A model generated the notes under the pieces. It made no database searches and had not been told where the DNA came from. It saw nothing but the letters and a program-made list of their open reading frames with translations. A stretch of 64,000 bases of DNA from Podocnemis expansa (Eukaryota; Chordata; Testudines; Podocnemididae). The stretch is from assembly GCA_007922195.1 (NCBI GenBank), contig ML682116.1:1260433-1324432 (forward strand). Reading direction: 5' to 3'. The translations under genes and the position numbers were made by a program. Position 1 is the first letter of the stretch. Each line of letters starts with the position of its first letter. This document shows positions 45,862-56,308 of the stretch, piece by piece.

Positions 45862-46410
45862 CACCATTCTGGGATGTATTAGCAGGAGTGTCATGAGCAA
45901 GACACAAGAAGTAATTAGTTCTGGGTACCACATCTCAGGAAACGTGAACAAATTAGAGAAAGAGTAGAGAAGAGGAACAAAAATATTAAAGGTTTAGAAA
46001 ACATGACATAGAAGGGAAGACTGAAAAAACCTGGGCTAGTTTAGTCTAGAGGAAAGAAGATTAAGAGGGCAACATGACAACAGATTTCAAGTACATAAAA
46101 ATTGTTACAAGGCAAGGGTGGAAAATCATTCTCCTTAACATCTTAGGACAGGATAACAGGCAATGGGCTTAAATAGCAGCAAAGACAGTTTATGTTGGAC
46201 ATTATGAAAAACTTCCTAACTGTCAGTATAGTTAAGCACTGTAATAAATTGCCTGAGGAGGTCATGGAATCTCTGTAATTGGAGCTTTTTAAGAGGCAGT
46301 TGGACAGGCACCTGTAAAGGGATAGTCTGGATAATGCTTTGTCCTGCCGTGACTGCAGGGGACTGGATTAGAAGACCTCTCCAGGTCCCTGCTAATCCTA
46401 TGACTATCCT
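45862..46410 (+). mobile_element. CR1 LINE 3' fragment, plus strand
   Basis: Follows the 3' CR1 region in order: CCATTCTGGGATGTATTAGC, AGTTCTGGGTACCACATCTC, GATTTCAAGTACATAAAA, CAATGGGCTTAAATAGCAGC, TTGCCTGAGGAGGTCATGGA, CTGGATTAGAAGACCTCTCC. The terminal ATTCTATG unit is worn to CCTATGACTATCC. No open frame survives. Confidence 0.88.
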
Positions 46411-46917
46411 AATGCTTCATATTGCAAATTGGCTGGATCATGTACATGCTTCCAAAGAACCACTCAGTATTATATGAGCTTATAAATGTCTCTGTAAAAG
46501 TAAAAATGTCTTTTGGAACGCCTCATCTCAAAGGTAATCATTTTCAAAATTCAGTTCTGTTTCAGAACACAGATATTTAGGCTGAGATTTTCAAAAGGGC
46601 TTCATAGTGGTAGAGATGAGATTTTTAAAATATATTTAGGTACTGGATAATTCAGAAAGGCTCCTTCTGGGAATGTTGTAGGTGCTCAGTATTTTCAAAA
46701 GCACTAAGGGAAATCTGGTAGGACCCTTTAGAAACATCTTTAGGGACATAAACTCCTTTAAAAATCTGTCCCTCATTATCCCACTTGGGAGTTGGGAGCC
46801 TAATTCCATTAGTCTCCTCTGAACATTCCAGCCTTACACATTTCAGCAATTCAGTTCCATTAATACTTTGTCCTACACTGATGATATTTGCACAATCTGG
46901 ACAAAGGGGTGGAGGGG

Positions 46918-47107
46918 GTGTGGCCCAGAGGCAGGGCCAGAGAGCAGAGTCCAGCCCCCAGACTGGCCCACCTCACTCCCAGGGAGTGGAACACCCAGAC
47001 TGGGGCAGAGCAGACTCTGCCTGCTCATCTTGCCTCTGGACTGGCCCTTCCCGCCCCCCTGGGGTGCCAAAGCCAAAGCCAGCTCAGGACTCCACAGCCC
47101 CTTGCGC
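46918..47107. other. GC-rich block replacing part of the PLE RT-to-linker region
   Basis: About 190 bp, strongly G/C-rich (GGGGGTGTGGCCCAGAGGCA at the left, AGCCCCTTGCGCTCACCCTG at the right). It sits between the YTDD-containing RT trace and the IHIRDG trace, where a PLE would have roughly 25-30 codons of its own. No inverted ends or target duplication are seen. A frame remains open across it on the plus strand. Confidence 0.6.
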
Positions 47108-48711
47108 TCACCCTGTGGATACTACTATACATATAAGAGATGGACGCATTAACATCACCCTATACTGAAAACCAATTGACCGCAGTGCATACCTACATGT
47201 CTCCAGCTTCCACCCAGGACACATTATGTGATCCACCATCTACAGCCAAGCTTTAGGGTATAACTGGATATGCTCTGATCCCACAGACAGAAACAAACAC
47301 CTACAACATCTCTATCAGGCATTCCTAAAACTACAGTACCCCCCCTGGGGGAGTGAAAAAAAAAATGACAGAGCCAGACAGGTACCCGGGAGCCATCTAC
47401 TATAAGACAGACATGACAAAGAAAACAACAGGACACCACTGGTCATCACCTACAGTCCCCAGCTAAAATCTCTCCAACACATCACCAAAGATCTACAACT
47501 TACCCTAGAAGATGATTCCACACTCTCTCTAGCCTTGAGAGGCAGGCCTATCCTTGCTTACAGACAGCCCCTCAACCTGAAGCAAAAACTCACCAGCAAC
47601 TGAACCCCATACAACAAGAACTCTAATCCAGGAACCTATCCTTGGAACAAACCACATTGCCAACTCTGCTTGCTCATTGACTCCAATGATACCATCACAA
47701 GCCCCAACCACATCAGCCATACCATTAAGGGCTCATTCACTTTACATCCACTAATGTGGTATATGCTATCATGTGCCAGCAATACCCCTCTGCCATGTAC
47801 ATTGGCCAGACCAGACTGTTCTTGTGCTAAAGGATAAATGGACACAAATCAGACATAAAAAATGGCAACATCCATAAACCAATTGGAGAACACTTCAATC
47901 TTCATGGACACTGAGTAGCTGACTTGAAAGTTGCCATACTTCGACAAAGAAACTTCAAAAAGAGACTTCAGTGTGAAACTGCAGAATTGGAGCTAATCTG
48001 CAAGCTTGACACAATCAGACTGGGTCTGAATAGGGACTTGGAATGGTTAACACCTTACAAAAAGAGATTGTTCTGTTCACTCTTTCTCTCTCTTTGACCA
48101 ACTGTTTTTAATGGGCCTCATCTGCTCTCTGAACTGACTTATCTAACACTTGCCCTCCTCTACCCTGTCATGTGTATATATACCTCTCAACTGTAGTTTC
48201 CACTTCATGCATCTGACAAAGTGTGTTGGAACCCATGAAAATTTATGCCCAAGGAAATCTGTTAGTCTAAAACAGGCGTGGCCAAACTGCGGCTCGGGAG
48301 CCGTATACAGCTCTTGAATGAAAAAGTGTGGCTTGTGAAAGAACGTCAGCAAATCAGTTTCCCAAATTGATTTCCCTATTGCAAAAATCATCCAGGCTTT
48401 GCTTTTGATTAATATAAGGATTATTTTTTTCACTAGTCAGCGCTGTTTATGAGTTGTGAATGATGTGAATATCGTAAAATTTCTAAAAGATGAATAGACA
48501 CTGAGTCTCAGTACAGGGTAGCGTCATGAAAAAGTAGTGCAAATAGAAGCAGAAGTTTCTGTTGGAAAGTTTACGGTATTCTTGATCAGAGTTCTTTGAT
48601 CTCATCTGCTGAAACCAGTCTATAAGATTCATATTACTTAAAATCTCTCGGTATCATGCTATTGAAGGTATCAGTCTAGTACTCCAGTCAGCTGTAGACT
48701 ACTTTCAATTT

Positions 48712-49245
48712 TTGGCACAACTTACTGCTGTGCAGCATTGTATTCCACAATGAAATCTGTGAAATCGAAACATCGCGCAATACTTACAGATCAGCACCTG
48801 AGAGAGCTTTTATGTACTGCATTGACAAGTTGCTGCCCAGATTTTAAAAAACTCACTACTAGCCTCAGGGGTGGGGGTGGGGCAGGGAGGGACCCAGGGC
48901 ACGGGCCCAGTCCCTGCCCCCAGCCAGCCGGCCCTGCCCCCTGGCCAGGGATAGGGCGGGGGGGCGGTGGGGTAGGCCGCAACCAGGCCCCTGCTCCCTA
49001 GCAGCCTGCAGCAGCACGGCTCCTCCTGGCCCTATCTGGGCGGCGTGGCCCCAGACCCCCGGCGAGGGACGAGGCTGCCGCAGCTGCAGCCAGCCGGGGA
49101 TCAGGCCCTGGATCCCCGACCCGATTTGGCTGGAGATCCGGGGCTCTGGCGTTGGGACCCAGGGCACGTGCCCTGGCGTGCCCAACACCAGCGACGCTCC
49201 TGACTAGCCTGCAATCTTCTACATTGGGTGACAGCTAAGTTTTTA
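48712..49245 (+). pseudogene. hAT transposase C-terminal (dimerisation domain) remnant, interrupted
   Basis: In one frame from about 48712 the sequence reads FGTTYCCAALYSTMKSVKSK, then HRAILTDQHLRELLCTAL and TSCCPDFKKLTTSL. This follows the conserved hAT dimerisation block (FG-TY-CE--FS-M---KSK-R--LTDEHL---L--A---Y-PDFKKL). At codon TTSL the frame is broken by the insertion 48866-49202. On the far side the same frame continues for eight codons to a stop (GGTGACAGCTAA). Only the last tenth or so of a transposase survives; upstream of 48712 I see no catalytic domain. Confidence 0.8.
48866..49202. mobile_element. 337-bp GC-rich insertion, TSD ACTAGCCT
   Basis: Begins CAGGGGTGGGGGTGGGGCAG and ends GCGACGCTCCTG. 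ACTAGCCT flanks both sides without mismatch (48858-48865 and 49203-49210). CAG/CTG ends and 8-bp duplication suit a non-autonomous hAT, though the terminal repeats match only loosely. It carries a GGGCACGTGCCC palindrome near 49162. It is the innermost layer of the nest. Confidence 0.8.
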
Positions 49246-49502
49246 CATATAGACCTAGTTTTCTTGTTAACTTTACGTAATTATTAGAATCTGACATTAG
49301 CGGGATCAATATTTGCCCTCTTTTTAAGATAAAATTAAAGTATGCAATGAATGTTAAACTTAGTAATCTTGGAGCAGGTGAAAGTATATGGCTATATGCC
49401 TCAGTGCGGCTCTCGAGTTTTAATAATCAACCTGTGTGGCACTTGAGTTCTATAAATTTGGCCACCCCTTGTCTATAATGTGCCACAGGACTCTTGTTAC
49501 TA

Positions 49503-49680
49503 TTAACAGTGACTCTCACGTCTCTCAACCTCACTACTTTCTGATACATTGTACCAGAATCTATACAACTTGTTTGATTTGCTGAAGTAATCTAGCTCGG
49601 TGCAGTGAAATGTAATCACAGAATTTATCTTTCACTCTCATGCTGTTATTTCTTTTCAAAGTAAGTTCTCTCCACTCTGG
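49503..49680. other. Unassigned short interval
   Basis: No feature seen. Confidence 0.4.
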
Positions 49681-49808
49681 TATCTGATGTAGTGGGACTT
49701 CGCCCATGAAAGCTCATGCAAAAAATAAATGTGTTAGTCTTAAAGTACCACAAGATTCCTTTTTTGTTTTACTGAACTACACTAACATGCTACCCCTTTG
49801 GAACCTGT
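49681..49808 (+). mobile_element. Solo PLE tail, plus orientation
   Basis: CTGATGTAGTGGGACTTCGC, CCATGAAAGCTCATGCAAAA, TAAAGTACCACAAGATTCC and CTACCCCTTTGGAACC in order; no coding part and no inverted partner. Confidence 0.82.
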
Positions 49809-50682
49809 CAATTAATACTGTTACTGCTGGGTTTTGGTGCAAATAACATAGGATGAGACATCCTTTCCACACTCCAGACCTTGCCAAATGAACCACAGTC
49901 CTCCTGACCTAAATGAGCTCTATGTCAAAAAAACTGCACCATGCAGTAAATATAACATTCATGTTAACAGGACACAAGAGCACACAAAAATATTAACCTC
50001 TCCTGCAAGTTTATTCCAGAAGGCCCTGAGCGTTACACAAAAGGGGAAAAAATGTAAAATTAAAAAATGATTCATGGTCCTCACGCTGAAGGATGGTTTA
50101 GTCAATAACCCAAAAATCATGAAGAATGGTAAGAGTCTCTTAATTGATTTTTCAGAATTTTCCAGATGTTGTCAGGCTTCCTCTTCATTTACATTTTTTA
50201 CTTGCCTCTAATATAAAAATACCAACCTACATGTAACTTTCAGTGTTCTCATGACACTGTAATGACAAAGTCACAAGTTAGAGTTTCTTTGCATTACAGT
50301 TAATTATTGTGTATCTGGCCTTGGTGAGGTTTTTTCTTTTAATCTTTTCTTTTCTCTGCTTTTTTTTATTTACTATTTTCTTCTGTTCGATTTTTCTTTT
50401 AGTTTCTTTTTCAAAGATCAAAGGAATGTAGAGCTCATGAGAACTGCTGACATGACAAATAGCAAAAGAAGATATTTTGTTTCTTAAAGAGGCCAATGGC
50501 TGTTGAGCCAAAATACGAAAAGAGTGAAACTTTCAACCAAAAATGTCATAGAGCCAAAAAACATTTTTAGGGTTCAGAAGCATTTAATTAATATTTTGCT
50601 TCTGCATTCTCAGAGGCCTCTATGTTACCTGGTTTCAGGGGGGGCCAGAAAGCTAAGCAACAAAAAACAAATGCAATGTAAC
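49809..50682. other. Unassigned interval
   Basis: AT-rich, with a T-rich low-complexity stretch at about 50330-50410. No gene recognised. Confidence 0.4.
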
Positions 50683-50979
50683 TGACTGGAGACCAAAAAG
50701 ACTGACTTATGAGGAAAGAAGAAAAGAATCAAATTGGTATGGCTTAGCTAAGTTACAGATTTGGGAACAACTGTAGTTTACAAATACTTGGAGAGTGTCA
50801 GCACCCAGGTTGCAGAGGAATTATTTAGTGTGCTGCACTGGTGTATAGCTAAGATTAACAGGATGAAAATGAGAAAGGAAAAATGTAGGCTGAATATCAT
50901 TAAAAATTTCCTGATGCTAAGATCTACTAGGCTTATTAAATAAGTCTCCTAAAGCAACTATAGATCTAACAATGGAAAC
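50683..50979 (+). mobile_element. Old CR1 LINE 3' fragment, plus strand
   Basis: GACTTATGAGGAAAGAAGAA, TTACAAATACTTGGAGAGTG and GCTGAATATCATTAAAAATT then AAGTCTCCTAAAGCAAC keep the CR1 3' order at high divergence. Its end is overlain by the PLE at 50986. Confidence 0.65.
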
Positions 50980-50982
50980 ATT

Positions 50983-51453
50983 GAAGCAGGCACACACCCC
51001 TGCAACAAACCACGCTGCCAAGTCTGCCCACATATCTGCACAACAGATACCATCATAGGTCCTAATCAAGCCTGCTACTCCATCAAAGGCTCATTTACCT
51101 GCTCATCTACTGATGTGGTCTACGCCATCATGTGCAAGAAATGCCCCAACACCTTATATATTGGACAAACAGGAAGATCGCTCTGTAAGAGACTGAATGA
51201 GCACAGAGCTGATATCAGAAATCAAAGAACAAAGAAACCAGTTGCTGAGCACTTCCATCTTTCTAATCACTCGATAAATGATTTGTTAATGACTGTCATT
51301 AGAGATGTTGCTGGGGCATCAAGACTTCAAAGAGAAACAGCTGAACTCAAATTAATATGCAAGCTAAATCCTGTGAAAGCAGGACTTAATCGAGACTACG
51401 GGTTCTTTTCCCATTACAAAAGGTCATTTGACTTCAGGCTTCCCATGGTTTGA
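50983..51453 (+). pseudogene. PLE Cys/His linker plus GIY-YIG endonuclease domain, uninterrupted fragment
   Basis: One open frame covers the end of the linker and the nuclease domain. THPCNKPRCQVCPHIC gives the Cys/His cluster, GSFTCSSTDVVYAIMC-KC the bridge, and LYIGQTGRSLCKRLNEHRAD the YIG core with the conserved Arg. Then follow KPVAEHFHLSNHSINDLL and RLQRETAELKLICKLNPVKA with a conserved Glu, ending in GLNRDYGFFSHYK. It is the best-preserved PLE coding segment here, but it lacks the RT entirely and starts at a truncation point. It is therefore not an autonomous gene. Confidence 0.88.
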
Positions 51454-51686
51454 ACCTAACACCTGCTCTGATTTGCTGTTACTTTATGACCTGATCCTAT
51501 GTTTTACACCCCCTTGCATTTAGTTTCATTCCTTTCTGTAAGTTCACCCATCTTCGAAGCATCTGACGAAGTGGGATCTTCTCCCACGAAAGCTCATGCA
51601 AAAAATAAATCTGTTAGTCTTAAAGTGACACACAACTCCTTGTTGTTTTTTTACTGGACTAGACTAACACGGCTATCCCTTTTGAA
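50986..51686 (+). mobile_element. 5'-truncated PLE with readable endonuclease, TSD ATTGAA
   Basis: Begins in coding sequence at the Cys/His linker and runs to the complete 3' tail (TCTGACGAAGTGGGATCTTC to GGCTATCCCTTTTG). ATTGAA flanks it at 50980-50985 and 51687-51692. It lacks an inverted tail, unlike most other copies here. Confidence 0.88.
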
Positions 51687-51692
51687 ATTGAA

Positions 51693-52072
51693 TTTTTAAA
51701 ACCAGTGTGGAGAGAACACTATAAAATACAGTATGCAAAATAATCCTGAACTGTCAAAAAATGAATCGGATGATCTAATAAATGGCTCCATCTCTAATTT
51801 CTAGAGTCTGTGATTATAAGAAAGGACAGTATCAGTCATTTCAATCAGAGAGAATCAGGACACTTCACAAATCTTGCAGGAAAACCTGTTTTCATGAAAT
51901 TCCTAGCCTAAGTTCCACACAAATAAGTTTAAATGAATTTTGGATAAGGACTGCTTTTGGGATGGTTATCAGAACCAACTGATGTTCACTCAAACACCCA
52001 TTTCTACTATTTACCAACATAATTGGCAAATAACTATGGATAGTATCCCTATCTGTCTCTTTGAGGGGAAAG
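51693..52072. other. Unassigned interval
   Basis: No feature recognised. Confidence 0.4.
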
Positions 52073-52145
52073 CTCCAAAGGGAACTGTGTTAGTCTAGTT
52101 CTGCAAAACAAACAAGGAAGTCTGTGACACTTAGAAACTAAAAAA
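52073..52145 (-). mobile_element. Solo PLE tail, minus orientation
   Basis: CTCCAAAGGGAACTGTGTTA, GTCTAGTTCTGCAAAACAAA and CAAGGAAGTCTGTGACACTT are the reversed terminus. It is separate from the next PLE because the latter has its own target duplications. Confidence 0.75.
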
Positions 52146-52359
52146 GGCTCTCTCTTACCACCATCTCCCACTCACCAAGCTGTGAAGATGGTAAAAAACC
52201 ACTGGGACATCTTGCCAATCTTGCCCAGAGGAAAAATGTCTTCCTGATCCCAAAGTGATCTGGCAGATCCATAGCCACTCTGGAACCCCAGATGTGACAA
52301 CCAGGGGCTGACCTGGTGGGGAAGGACAATTGCATCAGACCCCTGAGCTCAGAGGAACC
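52146..52359. other. Unassigned interval between PLE pieces
   Basis: Somewhat GC-richer than surroundings; no family recognised. Confidence 0.35.
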
Positions 52360-52371
52360 CCCAAAACATTT

Positions 52372-53116
52372 CATCAGATGCTTTGAAGATGGGGGAACTT
52401 ACAGAATCGGAGGAAATAAATGCTGGGAAGGTGTAAGTCATGGGATCAGTTCAGACTGTAACAACAAATCCAAGAAACCATGGTCACAATTTAATCCTGC
52501 TTTCACGCAATCAAATCTGCATATCAGTTCCAGTTCTGCAGTTTCTAGTTGAAGCCTTGATGTGCTGCCCATCTGCTTTAGCACAGTTGTTAAACAATCA
52601 ACAGAGTGATTAGGAAGACTGAAGTGCTCAGCTACCAGGTTTTGAATGTTATGATTTCAGGTGTCAGTTTTGTGCCCATTTATTCTTTTGTGCAGAGATT
52701 TTCCTGTATGTCCAATGTATAAGGTGAGGGGACACTTCTGGCACATAATGGCATAAATCACATTGGTGGATGAGCAGATGAATGAGCCCTTGATGGAGTA
52801 ACTTGCTTGACTACGGATTCTTTTCCCATTACAACAGGTGATTTGACCTCACCTTCCTCTATATGCTGTTTCCCAGTGTTTGAATCTCAATGCCTTTGAT
52901 TGTCTGTTACAGTACAGATTTGCTGATCCCATGACTTACACTCCCCTGCATTTATTTTCCTCCAATTCAGTAAGTTCCCCCATCTTCAAAGCACCTAATG
53001 AAGTGGGATTTTCTCCCATCAAAGCTCATGCAATAAATAAATCTGTTAGTCTTTAAGTGTCACATGACCCCTTGCTCATCTTGCTGAACTAGACTAATAC
53101 AGCTACCCCTTTGAAA
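52372..53116. mobile_element. PLE inverted unit, TSD CCCAAAACATTT
   Basis: Left part 52372-52805 is minus oriented. It starts at CATCAGATGCTTTGAAGATG and carries a strongly decayed nuclease region (compare 42180-42720). At about 52808 it switches to plus orientation (GACTACGGATTCTTTTCCCA) and runs through the 3' region to the terminus. CCCAAAACATTT flanks the unit at 52360-52371 and 53117-53128 without mismatch. Confidence 0.9.
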
Positions 53117-53228
53117 CCCAAAACATTTGTAATTGAAGTGAAATGAGAAGGGATGGGGCCAGTGACATGACATAATGGGATCCCAAATGTCTCTTACTTG
53201 GCCTGATGAGAAATAAGCCATCTTCAGG

Positions 53229-53789
53229 CAGGGCCATCCTTGGGAGTGGGGGGATCGTCCTGGGCCCTGTGGTTTGGTGGGCCCCACGCTGTCCTGCCGT
53301 GAGCAGGGTAGTGTAGCACCCAAACCACTGCCCCCACCTGGCCCGCTGTTCCCCATCCAGGGAACTGGGTGAGCTGGCCAAAAGTGGCAGCCAGGTTCAG
53401 CGCTCTCGCTCTCCCCTTTCCACCCGCGGCCACGCGTTACCTTCAGTTCCGTGCCAGAGGCAGCGGGGGGGGCAGGAGGCAGCCTAGGGTCCATACCACT
53501 GTCTCCCCGGTCACACTGCCTCCTGCCCCCTCCTTACTGCCTCTGACATGGAACCGAAGGCAACACGTGTGGCCATCTGTGGGAGGGGAGAGCGACAGCA
53601 CTGAACCCAGCTGCTGCTTTTGGTGGCTGGCCCCATCCCCTGGATAGGGAATGGCCAGCACAGGTGCGAAGTGGACCTCCCCCTCTCCTCTGGGCCTGCT
53701 GGTCCTGCCCCCTAGTACAGGAGGGGCTGAGTGGAGGCCTGCAGAGGGCAATTTGCCTGAGGCCCCATGCCCTCCTGGGGACGGCCCTG
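53229..53789. mobile_element. 561-bp hAT-type foldback element, TSD TCTTCAGG
   Basis: Begins CAGGGCCATCCTTGGGAG and ends, as reverse complement, CAGGGCCGTCCCCAGGAG. TCTTCAGG flanks both sides without mismatch (53221-53228 and 53790-53797). Internally about 95 bp at 53370-53465 pair with 53540-53640: TTCAGCGCTCTCGCTCTCCC is mirrored by GGGAGAGCGACAGCACTGAA. The core is GC-rich, so overlapping long frames on both strands (up to 144 codons) are by-products. Non-autonomous. Confidence 0.92.
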
Positions 53790-53797
53790 TCTTCAGG

Positions 53798-56300
53798 ACA
53801 AGGGAGGTCAGAGGCATGAATGGCTGCAACAAGCCTGGGAATTTTTAATCAGATAAGAAAGGCACATGTGCTGGTGTCAGCTGGCTCCCTCATGGTCATG
53901 AAAAGTCCACTGAGGAGTAGGAGAGGCAAAGACTCCATTCCACTCCCCCAGCCATAACCACAAGACCACACTGCACAAGTTCATGCATTCTGGTTAGGAG
54001 GAAAGAACTGAGGGGCACTCCAATGAGAGATGGTACACCTTCCCTCAAACCAGGATCCTGGGGCTGACCATCCCTATGCCACTCTGACCAAACCCCTTTC
54101 CCACATTTCAAATATGAAGAGGAAAATTTCAAAAGAGATTTTTTTTTTCTTATTCTATTAATCCTTTCCATATGTTGTAGCATCCAGAGCTGTACTTTTG
54201 TAGTTTGTGGTGTCTGGAACTGAGTTGTCTAAGTCCTTGGCTACAGACTCAAGTAAAAAAAAAAATCATTTTTAAAGATAGATACTTGCTTAAGAGGTAT
54301 AGTAATAAAGCAGATATACCTTTAAGAAAAGCGGAATTGGGGGGTAGATAAAGAAACTAAGGATGGCGTGTGAACCATGTAGTGAAATTTACAATCTGTA
54401 AGTTGACCAAACAGCAAAACAACAGATCCCATCCTGCTTCCACTGAAGTAAATAGCAACAGGAGCAGACCCGGTAATGTACTGCAGTGTTGCAGTTCAGT
54501 CATGTTTTTCAGGTTAGTGTATTAGTAGAGAATATAAGATGAGCATTTATAGCAACCATTTAAACACAAGTTTTAAGTGAAGAGTTAAATGAATCCTTGG
54601 GATATACAGAGAAATTTTCTCTCATTTGCCAGGTATCAGATTGATTCCTTCAGACTAGTCTAAGATGACCATCACCCAAGCAAAAGGATCAAAAGCCCAA
54701 ATACTTTTTCTGAAGTATTTATACATTTTTGTTTGCAGAAGCTGTTGAAATGGTCAGTGTTTAGCACCAGAATTAAGCACTGAAAAAGTTATCTCAAAGT
54801 CTAATTAGATCAATATTAATATTACATGGTTTTAAGCCACCCAGCTACTTTAGACTGAAAAATATAATTACAGAATCATTTGATATTTTAAATGGAAAAA
54901 CACAAGAAAACCCCAAGTGAAATTCAAATCTGCCAATCAATGAGAACCGAGACACAGCCTGAAAGCATAAAGCAATGGTCTCTCTTTTTTTCCACTCACT
55001 GGGAACTAGCCAAAAATACAGAAGTTTCATTTTTCAGAAGAAAAAAATATTTTTGACAGATTATGATTTGGAGAAATGTTACTGCTGTATTTTGAAAATG
55101 TATATATGTTATAGTGATACAAAACACACAATGATTCACCAGTCTCGCCTTAATGCTCTGTACTCACAATGACTTTAGAAGGACTTTTTTTCCTTCTTGT
55201 TAATTAATGACAAAACATTCAAATGAACTTGAGAAAAAACACAAAAATCATGTTAATATTTGACACTTATAATCAAATTACAATATATATAAATGTATAA
55301 TTTTTCTCTTCAACTTTGTAGTTATTGGTTCACAATGTTTCTCAAAATCACCACAAATATAAAAAAATATTCTAATATATAAAGGAGAAAGGAATCTAGA
55401 AATCAGCAGTGAAAATAATATTAATGTATTTAGCAAGCAAAGGGGAAAAAATCACTATTAGAGGATTTGCTGCCTCTCACAAAACATGATTTAAACACAA
55501 GCCATTTATCAAAACATCAACAGCATAATTCATCCATTTAATTTGATTATAAAAATACAAGTACCACCTAATAAATTTAGGTCAAATACTTCCTTACTCC
55601 CTTAATAAGACAAGGCATAAAGATTCCAGGATTTGGCTGCCAGGTTTTTTTAGCAAAATCTTTTCTTTCTCCATGAATAAAACTCATGAATCTTGAAACA
55701 CGCTACAGTCATGTCTGCCACCTGTACGCACTGATTTCTCGTTGGGAGAGTCTTTTTAGCCTGACTTGGTACTTGGATAAGAACCTCTCTCTGCTCTCCC
55801 AGCACACATTCTAAGTATCAGGGGAATTGCATTCAAGGGACAAAAATCTTAGCTCCATTGCAGTCAATGTTAAAACTCTTACTGATTTCAATATTGCCAT
55901 AATTTTTCTCTAGAGTGTGTGATTATCTTAAAACTAACACTGCAGTATTTCCAAACATGCTGAACTGGGACATATTAGAAATCTGACTTTATTAGGTCAG
56001 CTCGACCTTGTTTATATTAACCATATTTGTCAATAGCTGGGTTTTAGCATGGCTTCTTGAAAAAGGCAGACATGGATTTTCTTCTGAGAGCCAAGAAAGT
56101 TCCTGTAAAACTCTAAGGAATTTTCACTTAAAGACATCTTTTTATGTATTTGTCATGCTACAAATACAAAACTTTGTGCATATATGTTTGAAAGTTCCAT
56201 TGAACACATGTAAAAGAATTACAAGATATTTGGAACTTACTGACCATCTGAGAAAACGAAGTTAATATCTGTCCCTTCAGCGATTTGAAGAATAAACAAC
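53798..56300. other. Intron-like sequence without recognised features
   Basis: Mostly AT-rich; no reading frame or repeat family recognised. Confidence 0.5.
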
Positions 56301-56308
56301 ATTTCTAT

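Larger units (their letters stand above)
48273..49470 (+). mobile_element. hAT element nested in the PLE tail, TSD GTCTAAAA/GTCTATAA
   Basis: Begins CAGGCGTGGCCAAACTGCGG with a GCTCGGGAGCC block and ends GGCGGCTC-like, TTTGGCCACCCCTT. The ends are inverted and carry 'GGCTC' and 'GGCCAC' blocks of a familiar hAT group. The flanking 8-mers GTCTAAAA (48265-48272) and GTCTATAA (49471-49478) differ at one base. It carries a transposase remnant at 48710-48905 (next entry) and is itself split by 48866-49202. Confidence 0.88.
46868..49502 (+). mobile_element. PLE with RT end, linker and endonuclease traces; host of a three-level nest
   Basis: Starts inside the reverse transcriptase at SYTDDICTIWTKG, with the catalytic Asp pair YTDD, near 46872-46910. 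It resumes after a GC-rich block with IHIRDGRINITLY (about 47115-47165), followed in shifting frames by VSSFHPGH, LRGRPILAYRQPLNLKQKL and a Cys/His stretch. The GIY-YIG trace (ARPDCSC region) follows, and then the 3' tail TCTGACAAAGTGTGTTGGAA. The tail is cut at GTCTA by the hAT element 48273-49470 and finishes at 49471-49502 (TGCCACAGGACTCTTG). Many stops. Confidence 0.88.

Noticed and set aside
53060..53832. Overlapping frames of 129-144 codons on both strands
   Set aside because: They cover a GC-rich foldback element with clear hAT ends and target duplications; stop codons are rare there only because of composition.
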